Origin: Anniella stebbinsi
Lineage: Eukaryota > Chordata > Lepidosauria > Squamata > Anniellidae
DNA: 64,000 nucleotides
Direction: 5' to 3'
NCBI GenBank assembly: GCA_029215795.1
Contig: JARDYH010000004.1
Span: 29,516,001 to 29,580,000, forward strand
Shown here in pieces: positions 1 to 12,077 of the stretch (within the stretch, counting starts at the first letter, position 1; the number at the start of each line of letters is the position of its first letter). Under the pieces are notes generated by a model that was not told the origin of the DNA, made no database searches, and saw only the letters and a program-made list of their open reading frames with translations. A program made the translations under genes and the position numbers.

Positions 1-448
1 AAATCTGAACAAAGCGCTCCAAATCAAATATGGAGGATTGTTAATCTATTGCAATCACATGGAGACATCCATTTTTCTCCCGACAATAGCTGTGTGCTGT
101 GGCTGGGACTGTTACTAAGTGGCCAGGGGACAGCTGTATCAATCAAATGTAAATCTGTGCTGGAACAGCCTGGGAAGTGTGTGACCTTAAGGAACTCCTG
201 CTCCTCAGGGCAATAAATCCTCTCCCTTAAGAGATGCCTCACCTGAAGTGATTTTCAGGATTAAGGTTCTCAAGGTGAAAAATTTCCTTCAGCCTCTCAG
301 CCACAAGGGCAGATTTACAAGGAAAGATCCAAGACATATTTGTTCTCATTTGTCTGTGTTTGGTACACACATGACAACGGCAGCATCATGACACCTCCAA
401 ATGAGCAATTTGCTCCAACAAGGGCTGCAGATGGACTGAGGCCTTAAG
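1..448. other. Intergenic, nothing recognised
   Basis: No coding exon, RNA gene or repeat family was recognised here. By synteny this should lie between MANBAL and the 5' side of SRC, but no SRC sequence is visible. Confidence 0.4.
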
Positions 449-768
449 TAGGGTGACCAGATAAAATCCAGGTCAGGGCTCCTGTAACTTTAACAGTTGT
501 TGAGAAAAGGGAATTTCAACCAGGGTCATTTGTATGCAATTAGTTCCTGGTGAAATTCCCTCTTCATCACAACAGTTAAAGGTGCAGGGGCCCTGCTTTC
601 TTTTGTATATGATCACTCTAGCATAGTGCCTGCAACTTTAACTGTTGTGATGAAGAGGGGATTTCACCAGGAACTAATTGCATACAAATGACATGGGCTG
701 AAATTCCCTTTTCTCTACAACTGTTAAAGTTACAGGAGCCCAGACCTGGATTTTATCTGGTCAGCCTA
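449..768. repeat. 320-bp palindromic DNA-transposon-like element, copy A
   Basis: The ends are TAGGGTGACC and GGTCAGCCTA, and the two halves are reverse complements over almost the whole length, with the centre near 609. It looks like a fold-back non-autonomous DNA transposon. It is the same family and the same 320-bp length as 2382-2701. No convincing target duplication is seen. The terminal block next to GTGACC (ATAAAATCCAGGTC) differs from the other copies. Confidence 0.75.
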
Positions 769-779
769 GTAAGACTCTC

Positions 780-994
780 TGGCTCAATTCGGACAATACA
801 ATAAACTGGTGTGGGGGGAAACAATCGTCAGTTGTTTTGACAATTGTGTCATCCGAATGCTGCCATAGTCAACTCAGCGCTGATCCTCATCCACACCACA
901 GTTGATTATTTATTACCATGTCATGTGGGGAGTACCTCCTAGGGTTAGGGTTAGTCAACCCACCATTGACTATTGTGTCGTCCGAATTGAGCCA
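780..994. repeat. Short TIR element with TTAGGG core, copy 1
   Basis: Terminal inverted repeats are TGGCTCAATTCGGACAATAC and the complement ending in CCGAATTGAGCCA. Positions 940-954 hold about 2.5 units of the telomere hexamer TTAGGG. It matches 21348-21576, which is 14 bp longer because of extra TTAGGG-like sequence. It is non-coding and starts only 11 bp after the palindrome at 449-768. Confidence 0.75.
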
Positions 995-1004
995 CCAACT
1001 GGGT

Positions 1005-1310
1005 TTGAATGTTCATAGCAGCCCACCGTGGTTTAAGCCATGGTGGGTTGTGGTGTGTGCTGGGCAACTTTTGAATATTCAAGCTGTGACCATGACTTGT
1101 TATCTCATCTGAACCCAACGAAGGTGGGTTGTTGTATGGTTAACAAACCACCCAGAACCCATGGGCTGTTTTAAAGTTGTGGGTGCCAACAACCCGCCCA
1201 CATCAGGATCAGATGACACAAGTTGCAGCACGGCTTGAATATTCAAAATGGCTACCCTTACACAAATAAATCATGGTGGGCTGCTTAATCATGTGAACAG
1301 GCCCATTGTG
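1005..1310. repeat. Degraded palindromic repeat (CCCACC/GGTGGG rich)
   Basis: The stretch is rich in short self-complementary blocks such as CCATGGTGGG and AACCACCC, and repeats a motif around TTGAATATTCAA twice. It resembles the interiors of the small DNA elements elsewhere in the window, but its ends are not clear. Confidence 0.35.
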
Positions 1311-1377
1311 TTCAGTCCACCCACCCAGCTCCACCCCCTTGCTCCAGTTCTGGAGACTCTTAAAACAGCAGTGGAGA

Positions 1378-1500
1378 AACTCTGGCCTTCCAGATGTTGT
1401 TGAACTACAATTTCTATAATTCCTCACCATTGGTCAGGTGGACTGGGACTGATGGGAACTGGCAGTCCAACAATATTTGGAGGGCCACAGTGCTGCCCTT
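1378..1500. repeat. CCAGATGT/ACATCTGG palindromic repeat
   Basis: The left arm (CCAGATGTTGTTGAACTACA) and the right arm (GCAGTCCAACAATATTTGG) form an imperfect inverted repeat around a centre containing CCATTGGTCA. It is one of about 13 copies of this roughly 120-bp family in the window. Confidence 0.6.
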
Positions 1501-2381
1501 AAAGGGTCCAATGATTGGCCTGGAAATACATCACCAAAAAGCAAAAAGAGGACAAAAGAGGAGAGCGATTTGCATAAAGTTTGCATATGATAATTTATAT
1601 TTGTTTAGAAAGAATGATTATAAATAGGCATGCAGTGCATCTCACCCTAGCGTGCACAAATGTGTCTGCCTATTCAGCCTGCTGTCCTGGTGCTCACTGT
1701 TGGCAGCCCTTCGAATAGAGGACATCTTCAATAGAAGATGGTCCACTGGCAGCCATCACATAGAGGACCCTCCTCTGTAAAAGAGGACCCATGACCACCC
1801 TATCTGTGTGTCACTATCCAGGAGTGGCCTTGCAGCAGACACTTGGGTCCACAGGCTCAGAGGAAAACGCTTGAAGGGATCTGGGCTCTCGCTCAGCAAA
1901 TTCTGGCTTGTGGGAGAAGCCTGGTCCTGCTCTTCAGCCAGCAGCTCATCAGGGCCAGGATGATATCCTGCCATGTTGACCATTCATTAAATTTCTCATG
2001 AGAATGACTGAGGTCAATATGATGGCAGATGATGGTGAAGATGAGCTGTGGGGGTGGAGGAAAATTGTTGGACAATAACGATCACATGTTCAACAATGAT
2101 ATCAATAATAATACTTAGCGAACACTAGTTGTTTCCCTGGTATCTCTAAGGGCCTTTGGCTCCTATAGGTCACCCGTTGAGATTTTCAGAGGAGGTTCTG
2201 TTCCACACCTAATCATTAACTGAGATTAGATGGGTGGGGCATGGGATGGAGCCTTTGCAGTGGTGGCATCTAGGCCTTGGAACTCCCTTTGCTAAAAAGT
2301 ACATCTGGTTCCATCCCTTTCCTCATTCTAATGAATGGTGAAGACTATCCTTTCCCCTTGGGCTTTTAATGAAGAGTTATG

Positions 2382-2701
2382 TAGGCTGACCATATGAAAA
2401 GGAGGACAGGGCTCATGTAACTTTAATAGTTGTAGAGAAAAGGGAATTTCAGCCAGTGTCATTTGTATGCAATTAGTTCCTGGTGAAATTCCCTCTTCAT
2501 CACAACAGTTAAAGTTGCAAGGGGCCTGCCTTCTTTTGTATATGGTCACTCTAGTATAGTGCCTGCAACTTTAACTGTTGTGATGAAGAGAGAATTTCAC
2601 CAGGAACTAATTGCATACAAATGACATGGGCTGAAATTCTCTTTTCTCTACAACTGTTAAAGTTACATGAGCCCTGTCCTCCTTTTCATATGGTCAGCCT
2701 A
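2382..2701. repeat. 320-bp palindromic DNA-transposon-like element, copy B
   Basis: The ends are TAGGCTGACC and GGTCAGCCTA, with near-perfect palindromic arms. The terminal block reads ATATGAAAAGGAGGACAGGG in both arms, unlike copy A at 449-768, while the interior of the arms is almost identical to copy A. No target duplication is evident. Confidence 0.75.
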
Positions 2702-4185
2702 GCATTGCGGCAAGAGCACAAGAAACAAGAAAGATAGGCTACTTCATCTCGCTGGTGGCCATGCCTTTGGGCACATGCCTGCCAGTTGGCAGGGTAATTG
2801 ACCAAGGTATATATAGTTGAATTTCAGTTAGATTGTAAAAGGAAAAAGCAATAGCATCTTAGGGCTGATCAAACGGAAGGCAACTTTCATACTTGCCTTC
2901 GCTGACTCCTGTCTAATCTGACATTGAGCATTTACCTGTGTATGTATGTGGAATGCCCAATACATCATTCTCAGTTGAGTGAACAAGTCTACAGCTAAGG
3001 AAACACTAACATGATTACTGGAATACTGGTGGTGATCTATGTCCTCCCCTGCTCCCAAGCAGCATGTTGTATTGGGATCCGGGTTGTCAGAATATTGGAA
3101 ACTCCTACGAATACCAATGTGATCCAGTGGACAGGAACTTGGATGTGAGTTTAGGTGGTCCAGATTCCAGCTGAGACCCACATGTGCTCAATGCTGAAGT
3201 AAGACAAGGTTTAAGAGTCATTCCCACTCGGAAACAAGCCCTGAGAACTTTAGCAACTGAACAGCAACAGCGAAGGATCACTGCAGATCCCCAGCATCCT
3301 CAACAAATGAGTCCCCAGAATTCTTGAAGGAAAGCTGTGACAGTGAAATTAGTATAAAACCTCTAAGACTATAGTACAGAAATGCTTATAATATCTAGGT
3401 GGATAGATGCCTGGGTGCAATCCCTCACTCCTCTTGTCAACTGCAAGAGTGTCTTCTTTTGTGGGCGTACGTGGAGAGGCAATGACTTCTTGATTGATTA
3501 GGATCGTACATGTGACCAGTACAGGACTCACTCCAATTTGCCATTGTTTGACTTCAATGTCAACTCCCTAACATGATCCCTGATTGGCTAGAAATACTCA
3601 AGGAAGGAGAAATCATAGGAAAAACTGACACTGAAGTAACGGCAGCGGCCCCGGGCAAACAATGGCTGTGTACAGTGCCATTGTTTGAAGGAGGACATTT
3701 TGTTCCCCTCAAAAGCACAGCACTTACAGATCAACACGTGATGCAACTCTACTTTGAAAGGCACTGCTGATTTGCAATTTAGCCGTGAATACATCCGAGC
3801 ACTGGCATTGAAATGTGCCATGAAACTTAGCTCTCCTTCCACACCCATTCCAGGGTAGCCCCCCAGGTTATCCTAAGCTGAAATGACACCCCTGGAGATA
3901 AAGTGAGCCATTGGGGGTTGTTCTCTGGTGAATAGACATCCAGACAGCACTTTCGTGGAGAACACTCTTGCATCCAAACATGACCATTGCTAAGCATGTT
4001 AAGTATTTGGGGCCCAGGCCCCTAAGACACAAATCTGCATATGTTAGTTTATATCTATATATGCAAATTTTGAAATAATTATGATTTATTTACATAATTA
4101 TTTACAGGAGGCAAAGTCAGCCAATTAATTCTCATCCAAATAAAATAAATTATTGAGTTAATTTGCACCATACCCCAGATCATCA
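2702..4185. other. Intergenic, nothing recognised
   Basis: There is no recognisable gene or repeat family. Open frames here are short, have no neighbours that support them and no recognisable domains. Confidence 0.35.
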
Positions 4186-4619
4186 TAGGGTGACCAACTG
4201 TCAGGATTTTCCAGGATTTGTCCTGGTTTTTGTTCTATCCTGGGTGTCTGGGGGGATTTTCTGTAATTTTCTATAATGTCCTGGAATGACACACTTTTCC
4301 CTTTAAGGCTGCCATTAGTGTGGTGGGAGGGATCATGCGCTTTCCAAAGGCCTCTACTGGAGCAGTAGGGGGGGGGGCAGGAATTACACACTTTCCCCTC
4401 CTCTCCAATCGGGGCCCTTGAGGTCCTGATTGGAGTGGAGGAGGGGAAAGCGTGCTTTCTGGGGCCTCTGGAAAGCATGTCATGCACAACCGCCACGCTA
4501 ATGGCAGCTGCCAATCGTATGATGGGAGGAATGGCGTGCTTTCCAAAGGCCCTGGAAAGCATGCTTTCCTGCTCCCCCCGGGTGTCCTCTTTTTTGGTTT
4601 CCCAAATATGGTCACCTTA
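4186..4619. repeat. 434-bp DNA-transposon-like element with TAGGGTGACC ends
   Basis: It starts TAGGGTGACCA and ends TGGTCACCTTA. The interior carries several complementary GC-rich blocks (around GGAAAGC and GCTTTCC). The termini match those of the 320-bp palindromes, so it is probably a longer relative. No transposase is seen. Confidence 0.55.
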
Positions 4620-5810
4620 ATCCCAACTCAATGGAAAAATTCCCACCTAACTCCAAGAAAAAACTTAATTGCTATAAAGGGGAAGGGTTTTGGGGGGGTG
4701 GTAGTTACAGCACATGAGGAGGGAAGAGTTAATCTTCCACTCCCTCAGCTTTAATTCCCCTTGAAAGTGGCAATGAAGCTGAGGAAAAGTCTTTCTTTTG
4801 GCAAGCACTAGTGGAGACTGAAGGCTCTGGAATAGTTTTGGGGCCTGTGTCCCAGAGGCCCAGGTCTAGCGACACCCCTGCTTCCTAGTGCAATATTTGT
4901 GCCTGGTGCTCAGAGGAGAGATAAATCAAAGAAATGAATGAAATGGCCCTCACTCCCCATCTCCTAAATTAGAACTGTGTCTGTATTTCATGCACATTTT
5001 CAGCTCCAGGTTCTTGCCTCGTTAGCAGCCAGTGGAGAATCAACCCCAAACCATCCATTTCCAATACAGGGAGAAGAAATGGAGGAAGGCACTTGTCTGC
5101 TTCCAAGCCAGCCAAAAGGCTCATTCATTTCTCTTCCATGCACAACTCTCTGCCCGAGTGCATCCATGGCAGATAAAAAGAGTGTGTGTTGGCACACAAA
5201 TAAATGAGGTCTGAAAAAGATTAATAAGGATTTAAATGAATTGTGCCCACCAGGATTTTTCCGGTCATGAGCTACTTCTTACAGGAACTCAGGGGGGTTG
5301 CGCCACCAGTTCAGGAGTTGCATAAAAGACACATTGTTAACATAATCATTTTCACTCAAAGGGGCAGCAAATGCAGTAGGGAACCAGTATGAAGAGATGT
5401 ACTATTGAAAAGGAGGCGGTGGGGGAGAAGCCCAACCCAGAAATCTTATTTTTCTGTCAACACGACGCATTGGCATCTTAGCTGCTTATTGTCGAGTGGG
5501 AGAAAATTGAATCGAGGAGAGAAAATTTGCTGCAGAAATCTGGGGCACTGTCCATTGGGAACTTCCAAAGTAGGCCTACGGAAAACAAATGGGAAAGAAC
5601 GCAAGAGCACAACGGTGCGCTCAAGGAACATTTTAATTAGTTCTCCCTCCTTTAAGAGTAGAATCACCCCCTGGGAAATAAAAGCCAATTTAGTCTTGCT
5701 ATTATTTATTTCCCTTCTTGGCAAAGGTGGGAGGAGGGTAAGGTACATAAGTAAGGTGCACTATGGAGAAGGAAAATGAGGTTTCCAAATGCTTTAAACA
5801 ATCAGCCTGC
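4620..5810. other. Intergenic, nothing recognised
   Basis: There is no recognisable repeat family or conserved coding frame. The longest open frame (5405-5779) has no homology that I recognise and no supporting splice or promoter context. Confidence 0.35.
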
Positions 5811-5814
5811 CCCA

Positions 5815-5890
5815 ACATGTTGCCCTACAGATGTGTTGGACTGCAGCTCCCATCATCCTCAGTCAGCATGCCCAAAGGTCATGCTGGCAG
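5815..5890. repeat. Truncated CCAGATGT-type palindromic repeat
   Basis: The left half of the family is present (ACAGATGTGTTGGACTGCAG, then the CATGCC centre). The right half is missing because the Sauria-type SINE begins directly after it, so the SINE probably inserted into this older repeat. Confidence 0.5.
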
Positions 5891-6120
5891 GAGATAATTT
5901 TAATTATTATTGCATTTATATCCCACCTTTTTTCCTCTTTCAAGGAACCCAAGGCGACTCAATCTCCCTCCTCTCCGTTTATCCTCACAACAACCCTGTG
6001 AGGTAGGTTAGGTTGACTAACCCAAAGTCACCCAGTGAGCTTCATGGTTGAAGGGGGACTAGAACCTGGATCTCCGGAGTTCCAGTCCAACATTCTAACC
6101 ATGACATTACACTGGCCCTC
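5891..6120 (-). repeat. Sauria-type SINE (tRNA-derived)
   Basis: On the minus strand the head reads GCCAGTGTAATGTCATGGTT, and a B-box-like segment (GGTTCTAGTCC) follows. Next comes the diagnostic body (TCACTGGGTGACTTTGGG, CTACCTCACAGGGTTGTTG) and an AT-rich tail over 5891-5930. This SINE family is known from squamates. Confidence 0.85.
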
Positions 6121-8570
6121 AGGTTGAGGAAAGTTGCAACAATGGTCTTCAGAAGGCTAGATGCCTAAGCAGCAGTCCAAAAAGCACTAGGTAGCAGTTA
6201 TCTGAACTAGACCTTAGCTATGGAATATTTTATAAGCTACTTTGAGTGTTGATGTTGAAGCAAAACACAGGATAAGAATGTGTTACAACCAAATACAACG
6301 TTAAGAGCCTGTGCCAAAAGTTATGTGAGGCATGCTCAGAGCTCCCGTTCCAACTAACAGCATATTGCCTTACTACAAGCTTGTAATGTAGACTTAAAAC
6401 AAGTGCTTGGATTATTTTACAAATCTGCTTATGCACTTTTGGAAAGCATTCCCAGAGATGCATTTGAACACACTGTACACTGCTTACTGGGGTATTATAG
6501 AACCCCAGTGATTTTGTGTTGAGGCTTGCTCTGAATCGGAGGATTTTATTTATTATATTTTAAGATGCCCTTGTAGAACAAACTTTGGAAGTGGTTTCTT
6601 GTACCTCTAAAGAAGAATTTCTCTTAGCAGAATCCATTGGTTGTTATTTTTGCTAATTTATATGGGTTAACATGTGGCCTTGCCCATAGCTTTCTTTGCT
6701 ATTGCCATTAAGGAAATTAGGAAAAAGGGTATAGCAGAAATAACTGTGCAGTGACAGCGACGATTCTAAAATTTTGTATTTTACATTTTGTATCATCGTT
6801 TAAACATTTAAAAAATATTGTTTTGTAATTTTTAAAACTTCTATTTTATCCTTTATATACTTTTATAGCTTACTGTACACTGTTGCAAAGGCAAAATATA
6901 AAAAAATATGGCTGACTGCAGGCACACAGTGTTTATATGCACATGTGGGGAGAAATAGGGCTCTACTGAGCCTATGGGCATCTTCTGTGTGGACTGGATT
7001 CCTGAATAGGTTACATTAATTCTCTAAAGCATCATGAAAACTTTGAAGGGCAGTGAAACTAGGAGTCAATGGGGAATATCTGTCATCAGATAGGCTATGT
7101 CCCCTATCAGTTTTATAGTATTTAGGCTGCAGGAGGTTATTAGCAGAAAGGTAGAATATCAAAAAATATGGTGCAGTTCTTCTAAGTCATACGAGAGATG
7201 GCTCTAGAGCTCCAGTGTGTGATATGACCCCATTTAATCATGAAGAATGGCTCAACCTGCTTCCAGCACTTACTCAAAACAGCAACAATGAGTGTTATTC
7301 ACTTGAAACTGCTGCAAAGGAATATTAAGCATACCAGGCGGCCACTGACCCATTACAGATGACTGTCCTCTATAATGTGCACTAGGGAACCTTTGGCTAC
7401 TTATCTTTATTACATCAGTAGATGATTCATTCAAGCTAGGCTAGAATTCAGATTTTCATTTGGTCTTTATGTTATGGAACAGAGAGTACAGGAAGGTCTA
7501 AAGCACAAGAACAAACTCTAATCTAGAGAAGTTCAAGCAAGTTCTCACTGAATTCAGAAAGGCCAATACTGGAAAGGAATCTGTTTCGATAAGTACTTAA
7601 CTGGATTCCTAGCATCTTCCCAGAGTAGTACAAAAATGAAATGGTCATCTGCCCTGAAAAGGTTAAAGGGGCAATAAATACAGAAGGCTCATCATTTTTT
7701 TCTGGTACATTACTGGGAAGAAAACAAAAAGTGGTCAAAATGTGAGGATGGCATCTAACTTTAACTTGTGACTCTCAGCCCATATGAAGCACACCTTGGA
7801 ATAATTGCATGTCAGTTTCACTCTGCATCTGATCTGCCCTTCCAGGTTTTCTTGAATGCTGTGGTTCCAGCTAAATTGACAGATATCTTACCTTTCTAAG
7901 ATGGTTAGAGTTGACATGGGCCTTTGAGAGCTTGAAACGGTATAAATACAATAAATAAAATGCCACCTGGGACGTGAGATTTTTTTAAAAATGCAGAAAG
8001 CAGCTGAATATGCGCATGTTCATAGACGAGGGAGGCTAACAAAAGTGTATTTCATGCTTCCTATTAAGAAAAGCATGTGGGATCTGCAACAAAATGTTGC
8101 AGTGTGGAGCGCTCCTGTTCAGGGTTCCAGCCAGTTAGCACAATCCTCATTGGGCTGCGTTTTTTGGGGGGTTGTTGTTTTTGCTCCTTTAGGGTTTTCT
8201 TTCTAAAGATCTTTTCTCCTTTTGCAAACCTTGGGGCCCCTGCCTCCAAATATGACAATACTCTGACTCGTTTCTCAGTGTCCTCACTTTGATCACGTAT
8301 CCATCATAACTCAGTACCTGCGTTCACTTTTAGAGAGCGTGATGGAGGCCATGGTACTTAAAAGAATGGAATCTTGTATATTAGATGAAGACCTAGGACT
8401 TTCCTACTGTTGTCCCTACTGTGGGTTTCATTTGTATGCAAGTGCTCATCTTCCACTGAGTATGAATTTAGTTCATTTAAGTCCACCTGAACCTTAAAAA
8501 CAGAAAAAGCGCCCAAATTCATTTCAAAGCATAGAGAAGAATTATTACTTATGTAAGTGAGAAAAGGGAG
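6121..8570. other. Intergenic, AT-rich, no gene seen
   Basis: Nothing is confidently assigned. The AT-rich stretch around 6770-6910 resembles the 3' end of an old LINE. No exon or RNA gene is recognised. Confidence 0.35.
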
Positions 8571-8576
8571 TAGAGC

Positions 8577-8685
8577 AGCCATCCCCAACCTAGTGACCTC
8601 CAGACTTGTTTGATAAGCATGGCCATTGGAGATGATGACTAGGAGTTGTAGGAGAGCACCAGGTTGGGGAAGGGTGCAGCAAAGG
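8577..8685. repeat. CCAGATGT-type palindromic repeat, degraded
   Basis: The ends CCCCAACCTAGTGACCTCCAG and GAGAGCACCAGGTTGGGGAA are complementary to each other. The core contains the family motif GGCCATTGGAGATGATG. Confidence 0.55.
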
Positions 8686-8864
8686 AAGCTAGTTAAGCTG
8701 CCAGAGCATACTTTTATCCAACTAAAGCTAAAAGCAAGGAGATAATTAAGAGTCTTTAAAATACAAAAAACAAGTGAAAACAATAATTAGGTTATAAAAA
8801 TCAAGGCATATGAGGCACATCAACAACATACAAAATAAGAAGCTGTAGTGCTTGATCAAGGGAA

Positions 8865-8883
8865 ACACACACACACACACACA
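8865..8883. repeat. (AC)n microsatellite
   Basis: About nine AC units. Confidence 0.9.
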
Positions 8884-9216
8884 GAAAAGGGCATTTTGAG
8901 GGCCACATCTATGGCCCAATACCCTTTCATGGGAGCTGTACTTCACATATCAAACATCACTATTCTCTCCCAATCCCAGTAACTGGTAAGACATTCCATC
9001 TTAATTAGAAAAGTTCCGTAAACTTTACAGGTATTTACAATCGATCAGATGAGACAATAATCCACAAGCCGTTTTAGGAAGCACTTCGTCTTCATCAGAA
9101 ATATGACTACTAAGCACGGCTTTATCAGAAGTCTTTTGTTTTTCACCCATGTCGTCTTCAACAAAGCTTGATAATTGCAGTAACTTTGTCCTGAAAATGT
9201 TCATTGTGAAGCTGTT

Positions 9217-9324
9217 TTACCGTTTCTTCTTGGTTTCTTTCTTGGGCTTCTTGCTCACCGATGCAGTGGCTGCTTTGGGTTTCTTTACCACTTCTGAACT
9301 TTTCATCTCAAAGCTTTCAGTATC
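9217..9324 (-). CDS. MANBAL: MANBAL last coding exon
   Basis: It encodes the 35 C-terminal residues, from [13 protein letters not shown] through the basic tail to the stop TAA at 9219-9217. The acceptor AG is at 9326-9325, preceded by TTAAT on the minus strand. The lysine-rich end could be a cytoplasmic retention or nucleic-acid-binding tail, but this is inference. Confidence 0.92.
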   Translation of the reverse strand, partial: DTESFEMKSSEVVKKPKAATASVSKKPKKETKKKR

Positions 9325-12044
9325 CTATTAACAGTTTGTGAAGGGAAACTAAGTCAACAGTGATTTTGTGCACGTGTTCACAAGGTGATGGCAAGAAAAA
9401 TATATTATTTAATTCATTATTTATTAGGTTTATACACTGCCCAACTGGGAAATGTCCTTGGAGTGGTTTACAATTATAAAACCAAGCAACAACAACATAA
9501 TAACCAAAAATAAATAAATAAAAGGGTTAGGGCATCAATGCAAGTATCAAAATAAGACAATATTAAACTTTAAAAGCCTTTTAAAAATATTGAAGAGCCA
9601 GCAGTAAAATTAATAAAGCAACAGACCAACTTGGTTTGCACATCACGGTGGCAAATCGTAGGATATTTAACCCAACCATTTGTGGGGATGCACAACGCAT
9701 GTAAGAACATAAGAACCCTGCTGGATGAGACTAAGGGTCCATCTAGTCCAGCACTCTGTTCAAGTGGCCAACCAGCCAACAAAGCAGGACACAAGTGTGC
9801 AACAGCACCCTCCCACCCATGTTCCCCAGAAACTGGTGCATACAGGCTTACTGCCTCAGATACTGGAGTTTGCACATAACCATCAGGCCACTGATAGCCT
9901 TCTCCTCCAGGCCAAGCCATCCAAATTGGTGGCCATCACTACATCTTGTGGTAATGAATTCCATAATTTAGCTATGCGCTGTGTGAAGGACTTCCTTTTA
10001 TTTGTCCTGAATTTCCCACCAATCAGCTTCATGGGATGACCTCAGGTTCTGTTATTTTAAGAGAGGGAGAAAAATGTCTCCCTATCACATTTTCCACACT
10101 ATGCATATTTTTGTACACCTCTATCATGTCTCCTTTTAGCCTCCTTTTTTCCAAGCCAAACAATCCCAGCTGTTGTAACCTTCTCTCATAGGGGAGATAC
10201 TCCAGACCCTTAAATATTTTAGTTGTCCTTTTCTGCACTTTTTCCAGCTCTATAGTATCTTTTTTAGGTGTAGTGATCAGAACTGTACACAGTATTCTAA
10301 GTGTAGTTGCACCAGAGATTTGTATAAAAGCACTATGATCCTGGCAGTTTTATTCTCAATTCCTTTTCTAATAATGCCTAACATGGAGTTTGCCTTCTTT
10401 ACAGCTGTTGCACACTGGGTTGACATTTTCTTGGAGGTGTCCACCACAACCCTAAGTTTTCGTAAACAACCTACGAACAACCCAACTGAAGATTGTTAGC
10501 ATGATGTCTCAACTCGGACACTCTGGGTTGCTTATGGGTTAAACAACCAAAGTTAATCTATGATTTGTTTTAGAAGCCATTTTTAAAATCAAATGGACAT
10601 TTAGACACTCTGTGCTTTACATTCATGTTACTTAGATAGCAAATGCAAAAACTGCCTACACAGATTGATCTGGTACATATTTACTTGGAAGTGAGTCACA
10701 TACTGAGCACCAAGAATTCCTTCTAAGAAAGTGTGTGCAGGATTGCAACCTTAGTGGCATTTATAAAATGCAGACTTCTTCAGAATATAAGTACTTGCTA
10801 CTGCAGGTCCATAACCTGGGTAGGTGGGAAAAAGATGGAGGAAAGGGCAGGCAGAGAATAGAGAGGACAGGGAAGGGATGAATTAGGGCTAACTGCCACC
10901 AACTAGCAAAGGATGCAGAAAAAGAGAAGGTAAAGGCCACACTACAGCCATGGGTTTTGAGGAGGGAATTTGATAAGGCGATGCCTCAAACGACAGAAAT
11001 GGAAGCTATGCCAAACAGAGAATGGGGAAGCAAAGACAGTAAAAAAATGGTGAAGGAAAGCGAGGGCTGATAGCAGGTGATTTCTTGTTAATCTAATATC
11101 TCAGATGGTGTGGACTGCACAAACCTAGAACACACCAAAAAGTTTATGGGCTGGATCTACATTAAGGGCGCAATTCTGTGCATGTTTAGCCTAATAAGTC
11201 CTACAACTCTCAGCATTCCCCAGCCAGCATGCTGGGAGTTGTAGGACTTTTTTCTATCTAAGCATGCATAGGATTGTGCCCTAAATAAGATCAATGTAGT
11301 TCCCATTGGAATAACAGGACACGTTAGTTCATGACTTAACTTTAGCCTAACTGGTTTCAATGGGAACTAAATTCAATTAAGTGTAGATCCAGTCCTATGT
11401 GTTTGCCCTTTCATCATTATTTGCATAGAAGCACATGCGTAACAGGGCCTTCCATGGTGAAAATTTCAAGAGAGATAGCCCTGATTAGTCTGTTGTAGAA
11501 AAAACTAGATTATCACCCATGAAAGCTTATGCCACAATAAACAGACCTGTTCAAACAACATGCTAAGCCATGGTTAGGCCGCTAATCCTTTTGTAGCAAA
11601 TGGTTAGTGAGCATATTTAAATCGTGGTTATGTAGCCAACACACTAAGTCATGGTTCACACGACAATCATGTTTAGCTCAAAATGCTTAACTAGTGGCTT
11701 AGCATGTTGTCTGAACAGGGACAACGTGTGAGTCTTTAACATGTTACAAGACCTTTTTGTTGCAAAAACATGATAGCTCTATGTGTTTGACTTGAAATGA
11801 ACCCCTTGCATGTGTGTCTGAATATACCATAGAGAATAACATGTCAGGGGGTGGGGTGGGGGGGAATCAAAATGGTAAGTGAATGTAGAAGTCTACCCTT
11901 AGGGTAGTGACTCTATGCGAGTTTCAGAGCCCAGGTACTTCAAAAGACCTGGCTGCTTAGGCTACAAAATCAAAATAGCAGAAAATTAACATTTAATTTG
12001 GAAAGGCAACTCAAGAGAATCATTTCAGATTCATTCCCCTGACA

Positions 12045-12077
<33 letters not shown>

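Noticed and set aside
4158..4562. 134-codon open frame on the minus strand
   Set aside because: It lies entirely inside the TAGGGTGACC DNA element (4186-4619) and is made of its repeated GGAAAGC/GCTTTCC blocks. No protein domain is seen.
8358..8783. 141-codon open frame on the minus strand
   Set aside because: It overlaps the palindromic repeat at 8577-8685 and has no homology that I recognise. It is also downstream of MANBAL on the same strand without any link.
1..9216. Possible SRC 5' exons
   Set aside because: Expected from mammalian synteny, but no SRC coding sequence is visible and non-coding first exons cannot be recognised by eye.
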